A DNA stretch of 19,755 bases from DATGEP01 sp035310125 (GTDB lineage: Bacteria; Chloroflexota; Ktedonobacteria; Ktedonobacterales; JADMIN01): positions 1 through 19,755 of the forward strand of contig DATGEP010000241.1 in assembly GCA_035310125.1 (NCBI GenBank). The letters are read 5' to 3'. This document shows, in pieces, positions 13,954-19,755 of the stretch. Within the stretch, counting starts at the first letter, position 1. Every line of letters begins with the position of its first letter. Below the pieces are notes generated by a model. The model was not told where the DNA came from. It ran no database searches and was given only the letters and a program-made list of their open reading frames with translations. The translations under genes and the position numbers were made by a program.

Positions 13954-16061
13954 CCGGCGCCCGCCAGTTGCACCGTGCGCTCTGGGCGGGCTTCTACCGA
14001 GGCTCCCGCCAGTCCTTCCAGACTACGCGCCAGTTCCCACCTGTCGCCGCCATCATGAGCGAGAGCAAGGCTCTCTCTGAAGAAGCTTCTGGCTGCGGTG
14101 GCGTCGCCCTGATCAAGCGCCAGGTGGCCCAAACCCCGTAGGGACCACAGCATCCCGTCCAGGTCGGAGTACTGGCGGTACCGCGCCAGACTCTGGTCGA
14201 GCAGATCGCGGCCCTTGACGTGGTCGCCACGGCCAACCGCGGCCCGCCCAAGGATGTACAGCGCGTTGACCGAGCCTCGCGCGTGACCTATCCGTTCGGC
14301 GAGTGCGAGGCACTCCGCTCCGAGCGTTGCGGCGCGCGTGTGATAGCCGCCTTCGAGCGCTGCCAGCCCGAGGCCCATGAGGTGGTAGTACTCCATTGTC
14401 GACAAAGCATTAGTCCGGCTGACGCTAAGGCCCTCCTCGGACAGCAACTGAGCCTGTGCAATATCGCCAGCGCGAAGCGCGATCCCTGCCTCGTGAAATA
14501 GCCCTGAGGCGACACTCGCCGCGTCGCCCAGCTGCCGCGCGATAGCCCGACTCTCGCGGAGCAGCCCCCGCGCAGCGTTGGGGTCGCCGTGCCTGTCCAT
14601 CAAACCGGCTGCCCAAATCAGCGCGGCGGCCAGCGCGGGGCTGGCCGTCCCTCTGGCTTGCGCTTGCAGTTCAGCGAACCACATGCGCGCCTCGGAGCTC
14701 GAGCCCCGCTGATACCAGAAGGCGCTTATTCGAGTCGCCAGCCGGAGTCCCTCTTCCATGTCGCCTGTCTGGATCGACCAGCGCAACGCCACCCGCAAGT
14801 TGTCGAGCTCCGTCGCCAGCCAGGCGACGTGGTCGGGGTCAAACAGTTCGAACGGCGAGCTTTCTGCCTTCGCCAAAAACCAGTCGCGGTGACGCCCGCG
14901 GATCGTCGCGGACTCGCCCGACTCTTCAAGTCTCTCGGTGGCGTACTGGCGCATCGTCTCGAGCAGCCTGTAATGGATCTGGCCAGCCTCCTCGTCCACC
15001 ATGACCAGTGAGTGGTCCACCAGGTGTCCCAGTCGGTCCAGTACCTCTGTGGACTCAATCCCGGTCCCGGCACAGATGGCTTCCGCCGCTTCCAATGTCC
15101 AGCCCCCAGCGAAGGCTGCCAGGCGGTGGAATAACCGTCGCTCCGGCTCCTGGAGCAGCGCGTAGCTCCAGTCGACGGTGGCGCGCAACGTCTGCTGACG
15201 GGGTGGCGCGGTCCTTGGCCCGCCGCTGAGCAGGCGGAACCGATCATCGAGCCGCGTGGCGATCTGCTCGACGCTCAACAGGCGTACCCGTGCGGCCGCC
15301 AGCTCAAGCGCCAGCGGGATGCCATCCAGCCGCCGGCATACCTCGACGATCGCCGGGGTGTTCTGGTCGGTAACGCGAAAGTCGGGCTTCGCGGCCACCG
15401 CGCGTTCGACGAATAATCGCATCGCTGCATACGCGTTCAGGTGCTCGCTCATGGCGGCCCCCACGTCCGGCACCGCAAGGGACGGCACCCGCCAGGCCAC
15501 TTCACCTGCAACGCCGAGTGGCTCGCGGCTGGTGGCCAGAATCCGCAGGTTTGGACAGCCACGCAGCAGATCTTCGACGAGCTCTGCGCACACCTGCGCC
15601 AGGTGCTCGCAGTTGTCCAGAAGGAGCAGCATACGCCTGAAGTGGAGCGCCTGCTTCAGGCTCTGAACGATTGACACCCCAGCCTGGTCGCGCACGCAAA
15701 GGGCGGCCGCAACGATCTGCGGCACCAGTGTTGGGTCGGCGAGCGGCCCGAGCTCGACCAGCCACGAACCGTCGGGAAAGCGCTCGATCGCCTCCTCGGC
15801 CACGCTCAGCGCTAGCCGGGTCTTGCCGACGCCACCTGTCCCGACGAGGGTGACCAGTCGCGCCTCGGCCAGGCACTGCTGAACCGCTACGAGTTCCGCT
15901 CCGCGACCGACGAAGCTGGTGAGCGGCATCGGCAGGTTAGAACGTAGTGGGACCTCTGGGGTAATCGAGCGCAACGAAGACGCAGGGTTCTGACGCTGGG
16001 CAGGCTCTGTCGGCGCCCTAAGGCGGAGGTGATCCATGGACGAGGCGTCTTTGTGCACCAT
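13947..16061 (-). pseudogene. STAND-type NB-ARC/LuxR-like regulator, C-terminus truncated
   Basis: The 704-codon frame starts at ATG 16061 (no clear SD). After LRSNLPMPLTSFVGR, the usual entry to these regulators, come Walker A GTGGVGKT (residues 74-81), Walker B MLLLLDN (144-150), NCEHL, ILATSREPL, the GIPLALELAAARVRLLS motif and a winged helix. Then comes a TPR-like helical repeat region (ALIWAAGLMDRHGDPNAARG and so on). The family normally ends with a longer repeat tail, often with a LuxR-type DNA-binding helix-turn-helix. Here the sequence breaks off after ERTVQLAGAG and meets a chance TGA. It probably senses a ligand and oligomerises on ATP binding. Without an output domain it is unlikely to regulate transcription by itself. 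N-terminal residues 1-40 are not conserved-looking and may be junk. Confidence 0.8.
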
Positions 16062-16194
16062 GGGCGTGACACGGTTTGGCGCTCACGGGGTTGGCGGCGG
16101 CGCGACCCCAGGCTAACACCTGCGCGGCAGAATGAATTGAAGTGCTTATTTCATCATCGCCAGGATTGAACGAGCGAAAGCAGATCAGGACAAA

Positions 16195-16384
16195 GGCAGC
16201 CGCCGCGCCAAGGTGGACTTTGTGCACCCGCATCGCTTTTCGCCACGACCCGGCGCGCCGGGTCGTCGACGCAGTCGATCTGCCGACCGTCGCAGCCTGG
16301 CTGGGCCACGAGCGTGTCTACATCCAACCGGACGAGGAGGCGCTCGAGCGAGCAGCGTCAGCGCTTGAGAAGAGCTGCAGGTAG
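16195..16384 (+). pseudogene. Tyrosine recombinase C-terminal fragment
   Basis: VDFVHPHRF, then (after one extra base near 16232) RHDPARRVVDAVDLPTVAAW, LGHERVYIQPDEEALERAAS and ALEKS. This is the HxxR ... LGH ... Y end of a phage-type integrase. The usual five or so residues between LGHER and the Tyr are deleted. It has no start and no N-terminal domains. It is unrelated in sequence to the recombinase at 16889-17992. Confidence 0.65.
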
Positions 16385-16497
16385 ATCGTGAGAAGAATGG
16401 TGACTGGCCCGGATTGACGTCGTTCGCGGTGAGCGGTGGCACGCGCCTGCCTCGTCCTTCGGCCCTCTGGCGAAGCAAGGTCAGGCCGGTGCTCATG

Positions 16498-16902
16498 TCA
16501 GGCCCGCGAACTTCCGTCTGCTGACGTCAGGCGTTCCTCTGCAACCTGGAGCCTGAAGAAGAGCGTCAGGTTCTCCGAACGGGCCTTCGCCAGCTGCTCG
16601 CCGAGTTCCGTCGCTCGCCGATCAGCGGACGCGCGCCTTACTCTGCGCGAGTTTCGCGCGTTTCCTTTTCTGAGGCTCTGGACCACCCCCCGTTGACGTT
16701 CAGCAGCCGCATGGATCTCGTCCAGTACATCACGGTGGTGTTGGGCGTACAGGGGGTTGCGCGAGAGCCCCGCCTCGAGACACACGGTCGACACGTTGAT
16801 CGAAAGGCGCTGCCCGACGAGTCGAGGATGCGTTGGCCGCCCTTTCTCCAGGCGGCGTAATGCTGCCAGATACGCGGCCTTCGTCTTATCAACTCGCGAC
16901 AT
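16498..16902 (-). CDS. TnpC-like small DNA-binding protein (recombinase partner)
   Basis: The product has 134 residues. The ATG at 16902 overlaps the recombinase stop by 14 bp, with GAGGGAG about 11 bases upstream. A longer frame back to 17121 only reads antisense to the recombinase gene and is rejected. The first half (LAALRRLEKGRPTHPRLVGQ, VSTVCLEAGLSRNPLYAQH) looks like a helix-turn-helix. The second half is charged and helical (ATELGEQLAKARSENLTLFF) and could form a coiled coil. Small proteins of this design (TnpC of Tn554, DUF6262) follow tyrosine recombinases in Tn554-like elements and set orientation or efficiency of integration. The position and overlap support that role here. Confidence 0.65.
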   Translation of the reverse strand: MSRVDKTKAAYLAALRRLEKGRPTHPRLVGQRLSINVSTVCLEAGLSRNPLYAQHHRDVLDEIHAAAERQRGVVQSLRKGNARNSRRVRRASADRRATELGEQLAKARSENLTLFFRLQVAEERLTSADGSSRA

Positions 16903-17992
16903 CGCCGCTGGCTCCCTCGATCTTGCTGACCACACCGCTGAAGGCACTGATCCGTTCATCGAGCGCGGCCACCGCGGTTTCCGAATGAGGGATGGTGGCA
17001 ATACTGTCGCGCAACACAATCGCATCGCTCGACAGTTCCCGCCAGAACGGCAAATGCTGCGGGCCAAAGATGGCGTTGGCGCACCGAAGACACGTCTCCA
17101 CGCCGACGCGAGCGAGGTCACCCTGGCACCTGGCTGTCTCCGCGGCGTACAGGCAGATCCCGAACTCGTTGTTCAGCACGACGAAGCCATCTGCGACCAT
17201 CTTTTTCGCGTACTCCATCGCGGCGGTGCGGCCGGCTTCACCGCGGAAGCGGCCGTTGGCTCGGAGGAGTTCCTCCCCAGCCTTGCCTGCGAGGCGATCT
17301 GAGTTCATGCATTGCCCGAGTTGATAGGCGGCCTCCTCGCTTTGCGCATCACCGATAAGTTCACGCAACTCGACGTCGCCGACGTACCGGTCGGTCATGA
17401 TCACACTGACGTGTTTGAAATGATCTCGCAGCGCGAGCATATCGACCTTGTGGTGGATGACAATCCAGCGCGCGAAGGTCTTGCGAAATTGGTGGCTGCT
17501 GAACGTCCATGGACGAGGCAGCCCACTCGTTCGGGCAAACCTGTTGGTCCACAGCGAGAACGTCCTGTTACTCCTCAACCCTGAAGTCCAGCAGCCATTG
17601 GCGATGGCCCATAGGCCGCTGGCGCCAGCTTCTGCTGGATGGATGGAGCACAGCTCGACCATCACCTGCACCGCCAGGCGCACCGGGTTGCCAGGGCGGT
17701 CACGTCCGGCCACCCAGCGCGTTTCGAAACCGTCCACCTCGGCGGCTGTCTTGAACACCCGTGAGCGAACGAACAGCAGAGGCTGGCCGCCGTCGCCCGC
17801 CAGCGTCTCGAGGCATTCGGACTGTATGGCGCCGATCTCACTCGCTCGCATACCGGTGTGGGAGGCGATCACGATGTAACAGGCGTAGACGAGCTGCCCG
17901 CGCAAGCGCAGCAGTGTGCGAACATCTGGGATCGCCGTGTACGTGCGCCCCTGCCAAACGATCGGCGAGGCGAGGGGAAGGCCCCGGCCCAC
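16889..17992 (-). CDS. Tyrosine recombinase, Tn554-like, N-terminally truncated
   Basis: The 367-codon frame starts at GTG 17992; the open frame reaches TGA near 18045 without a better start. Catalytic residues are in order: Arg49 in SHTGMRASEIG, Lys81 in RVFKTA, His167-x-x-Arg170 in SHQFRKTFARW, a His at 191 or 194 in DHFKHVS, and Tyr203 in MTDRYVG. A long C-terminal tail carries Cys280, Cys289, Cys301, Cys304 and nearby His313 (CLRCANAIFGPQHLPFW), a likely zinc site. The N-terminal core-binding and arm-binding domains (about 200-300 residues) are missing, replaced upstream by the GNAT gene. Catalytic residues are kept but the protein can hardly bind its site. It is co-transcribed with the TnpC-like gene. 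Confidence 0.75.
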   Translation of the reverse strand: MGRGLPLASPIVWQGRTYTAIPDVRTLLRLRGQLVYACYIVIASHTGMRASEIGAIQSECLETLAGDGGQPLLFVRSRVFKTAAEVDGFETRWVAGRDRPGNPVRLAVQVMVELCSIHPAEAGASGLWAIANGCWTSGLRSNRTFSLWTNRFARTSGLPRPWTFSSHQFRKTFARWIVIHHKVDMLALRDHFKHVSVIMTDRYVGDVELRELIGDAQSEEAAYQLGQCMNSDRLAGKAGEELLRANGRFRGEAGRTAAMEYAKKMVADGFVVLNNEFGICLYAAETARCQGDLARVGVETCLRCANAIFGPQHLPFWRELSSDAIVLRDSIATIPHSETAVAALDERISAFSGVVSKIEGASGDVAS

Positions 17993-18064
17993 CTCGCGTC
18001 GGGATGTGGCCGCGTCCGCAGGATCGGTCGCTGGTTGGCGGCTTCACGTGCGCTTGCGTGGGCC

Positions 18065-18676
18065 TCAGAGCACTTTTCGCATGTGCACATCCTCGGGCTC
18101 GCGCTCGAACAGCTCTGGCAGCGGCAGCGGCATGAGCTCGAAGCCGCGACCCTTGTAGAAGCGCACCGTGTTCGCAGACGGCGTCGCCGACACGACCATG
18201 GACGAGTCGCCGGCGTCGCGGGCGACTTGCTCAAGCTCGCCGGACAGGCGGCTGCCGATCCCCGCAGCGCGCAGCATCTGGGTGACGTGGAGGAACGCGA
18301 GCTGCGCGACCGCGTGCCGAAGATGCGGCACGACGACGCCGATCCCGACCAGCCGTCCGTCCACGAAGGCGCCGAACGCGATCCCACCCGCATCGACGTA
18401 GTGCTCGAGTTCGTCCCGCTTTGCTTCGACGGAGTGTTCGCTGTGCCCATCTGCGTCCCAGGCCGACGCGCTCCAGTCTCCGGGCCGCTCCACCAGCTCC
18501 GTCCCACGCTGTTCGTAGAGGAGATCGATGTGCTCAGTCCGATCGATCTCGCCGACGAGCGAGAGCTCCGTGCGCGCCAGCCGCCGTATCGCGACGCCTT
18601 CCTCACCGCGCAACGATCGCACACAGGCCTCCCGTCTCGTCGCCACGTCCGCGGCTGCGCCACGTGGCCCACTCAT
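18065..18676 (-). CDS. GNAT family N-acetyltransferase
   Basis: The product has 203 residues from ATG 18676 (GAGG six bases upstream). It is a Gcn5-related acetyltransferase transferring acetyl from acetyl-CoA to an unknown amine. Motifs are IRRLARTELSLVGEIDRTEH at the fold start, GGIAFGAFVDGRLVGIGVVV (strands 3-4), FLHVTQMLRAAGIGSRL (motif A, R-x-x-G-x-G) and MVVSATPSANTVRFYKGRGF (motif B). The family fold starts at residue 29 of this version, just after GTC-GCG; an ancestral GTG start there may have mutated to GTC. The C-terminus FEREPEDVHMRKVL is normal. It is complete, and its 3' end lies close to the truncated recombinase. Confidence 0.85.
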   Translation of the reverse strand: MSGPRGAAADVATRREACVRSLRGEEGVAIRRLARTELSLVGEIDRTEHIDLLYEQRGTELVERPGDWSASAWDADGHSEHSVEAKRDELEHYVDAGGIAFGAFVDGRLVGIGVVVPHLRHAVAQLAFLHVTQMLRAAGIGSRLSGELEQVARDAGDSSMVVSATPSANTVRFYKGRGFELMPLPLPELFEREPEDVHMRKVL

Positions 18677-18761
18677 TACGAGCCTCGACGCCATCACCGC
18701 CAAGCTCAACAACCGGGCCCAGCCGATAGACTCGCAGCACTGCGTCGTTGGGTGCCTTCAT
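18603..18761 (-). CDS. Possible 52-residue ORF with strong SD, overlapping the GNAT start
   Basis: ATG 18761 has AGGAGG seven bases upstream. The product begins MKAPNDAVLRVYRLGPVVEL and runs 52 codons in a different frame from the GNAT, overlapping its first 74 bases. The family was not recognised. It could be a leader that couples translation to the GNAT, or the 5' end of a deleted gene. Confidence 0.3.
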   Translation of the reverse strand: MKAPNDAVLRVYRLGPVVELGGDGVEARNEWATWRSRGRGDETGGLCAIVAR

Positions 18762-18802
18762 CGGGCTGCCTCCTGATCGCCGCCAGCATCTCATTCAGGA
18801 AC

Positions 18803-19072
18803 CTGCAGGCGCGACCAGCCGGCCTGTCGTTGAGCCAATGGCAGGTTGCGTGTCGACCGTACGATCTGGCGCACGCGAGCATGACGGAAGAGGTGCGGGT
18901 GAGCGGGTGCCGGTTCGCCAGCCGCGCCATGACGCGAGGCGCGCAATGCGAGCACCCGCACGTCCGCTCGTTCTGAGGCTTCTTTCAGAATTGTCCAGGC
19001 CTTGACGCGACTGAGGGTTTTCAGACCACCGTCGGGGCCGTGCTTTCGCGAGAAAAACACGGGAGTATGTGG
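18803..19072 (-). pseudogene. Tyrosine recombinase fragment
   Basis: About 90 codons read HTPVFFSRKHGPDGG, LSRVKAWTILKEASERADVR, then AHPHLFRHARVRQIVRSTRN and LPLAQRQAGWSRLQ. This is the catalytic half of an integrase with the H-x-x-R motif (HLFR). It stops before the nucleophilic Tyr. Upstream it is fused to an oxidoreductase start. Sequence type differs from the other two recombinases in the window. Confidence 0.65.
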
Positions 19073-19089
19073 CGCGAGGCCGTGTTCAT

Positions 19090-19191
19090 TGGCCCAGATG
19101 TTGCTCGTGCCGTGTCGAGGGCAAAGGCGAAGGCTGTTTCCGGTGCCATGTCCCCAGGAAAAATCGGGCCGAGAAACACACCAAAGCGCAT
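19090..19191 (-). pseudogene. LLM-class oxidoreductase N-terminal fragment
   Basis: ATG 19191 has a clear SD (GGAGG, four bases away). It encodes MRFGVFLGPIFPGDMAPETA, then FAFALDTARAT, the first strand and helix of a luciferase-like F420-dependent monooxygenase. After about 33 codons it runs into the recombinase fragment in another frame. This is a 5' stub with its translation signals still intact. Confidence 0.6.
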
Positions 19192-19366
19192 ATCGCCTCC
19201 CCACGTGGATGGGCGCGAGTATAGGGCGGGTCCTTGTCAGCGCGATGCTGGCCATAACTTCTTGACTTGGGGGGTTCCGGCCGGGTTGCCCGCCGGGCGT
19301 ACCCGGTGATGGCCACCGCTTCAGGGCCAACGCCTCGGCTGGGCCCGGTCAGCGGGGCCTCGGGGG

Positions 19367-19755
19367 CTAGGCGGGGGTCAGGGCGAGGACCTGGCGGAGG
19401 TAGGAGTCGACGGCATCGCGGTGGGGCGGGTAGTTTTCGCGGTGGATGTTGTGGCCGACGTCGGGGATGTTGACGACACGCAGGTCGCGCGCGAGCCGCC
19501 TGGCCTCCTCCGCGACGGCGGGAGAGACGATGCCGCCACGCGCCGGGTCACCAGTGATCAGCAGGATCGGGCAGGTGATCGCCTCGACGGTGGCGCGCCA
19601 GGGCGGGGCGATGCGCATCGTGCCAGCCGACGTGGCGTCGAGGACGGCGAGGTTGAACTGCGCCTTGATGTCGATCCGTTGTGGCGCGTCTCAGGATCGT
19701 ACTGCGGCCGTTCCGCGTCGGCGTGGGCGTGCCGCTCGGCCGGGCTCATCGCTGT
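19367..19755 (-). pseudogene. Alpha/beta hydrolase C-terminal part, frameshifted, runs off the right edge
   Basis: From the edge one frame reads MSPAERHAHADAERPQYDPE, then TRHN. After a shift near 19680 the next frame reads RIDIKAQFNLAVLDATSAGT, TVEAITCPILLITGDPARGG and IVSPAVAEEARRLARDL. It ends VVNIPDVGHNIHRENY ... LRQVLALTPA and TAG. CPILLITGD holds the catalytic-acid strand and GHNIHRE the catalytic His of an alpha/beta-fold hydrolase. The nucleophile region lies outside the window. The 3' part without the shift looks healthy. Confidence 0.7.

Noticed and set aside
13043..14080. 345-codon plus-strand open frame
   Set aside because: Runs antisense across the membrane protein, the truncated secreted-type gene and the STAND end, with low-complexity composition.
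16902..17121. Longer N-terminus for the TnpC-like protein
   Set aside because: The extra 73 codons lie wholly within the recombinase gene in another frame and look like shadow sequence; ATG 16902 has an SD and the usual overlap.
17858..18976. 372-codon plus-strand open frame
   Set aside because: Antisense to the recombinase start, the GNAT and the third recombinase fragment; no motifs.

Overview
This is a GC-rich stretch of bacterial chromosome that reads like a gene graveyard. The likely source is a Chloroflexota bacterium of the Thermomicrobia/Sphaerobacter kind. That rests on family resemblance only: the F420-type luciferase-like oxidoreductases, the large STAND regulator, the PF01637-type ATPase and the IS21/IS630 remnants. 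No marker gene is present. Most recognisable proteins are cut, frameshifted or fused to unrelated sequence. The pieces come from at least seven kinds of mobile or recombining element (IS21, IS630, Tn3, three different tyrosine recombinases, RHS). Genes that look whole are few: a TRIC-type channel (2250-2882), an SDR (5425-6258), an ATPase (7398-8567), a His-rich membrane protein (12725-13570), a GNAT (18065-18676) and a small recombinase partner (16498-16902).

Left part (1-7000). A 23-bp tandem array of small hairpins lies at the edge and replaces the 3' end of an M20 amidohydrolase (minus strand). Behind that gene sits an IS21 istA stub. Then come the channel gene, an IS630 fragment spliced into a RecB-type nuclease remnant, an F420-dependent oxidoreductase with no normal start codon, a Tn3 transposase remnant, the SDR and an RHS-repeat scrap.

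Middle (7000-10800). The 3' half of a tRNA-Lys(CTT) with its terminator stands alone, as after integration or excision of an element. Next to it are several copies of a short motif that matches the missing 5' anticodon stem. Two related anticodon-arm-like hairpins flank the ATPase, whose start codon lies inside a tandem palindromic operator. After this come a methyltransferase scrap, a decayed minus-strand fragment and a 290-residue piece of DNA polymerase III alpha.

Right part (10800-19755). A minus-strand operon-like series runs from about 13.95 kb down to 10.8 kb: a truncated secreted-type protein, a membrane protein with two HxxEH motifs, a Tat-exported protein with an in-frame TGA, and a SAM methyltransferase broken by two frameshifts. 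The first member is fused at its 5' end to a STAND regulator that has lost its C-terminus. Beyond lie a tyrosine-recombinase tail (plus strand), a Tn554-like recombinase plus TnpC-like pair, a GNAT, another recombinase tail fused to an oxidoreductase N-terminus, and a frameshifted alpha/beta hydrolase running off the edge.

The signals most worth following are the tRNA-Lys scar with its repeated anticodon-stem motifs around the ATPase, the hairpin array, and the HxxEH membrane protein with its exported partner. All identifications are from reading motifs by eye; no database was searched.
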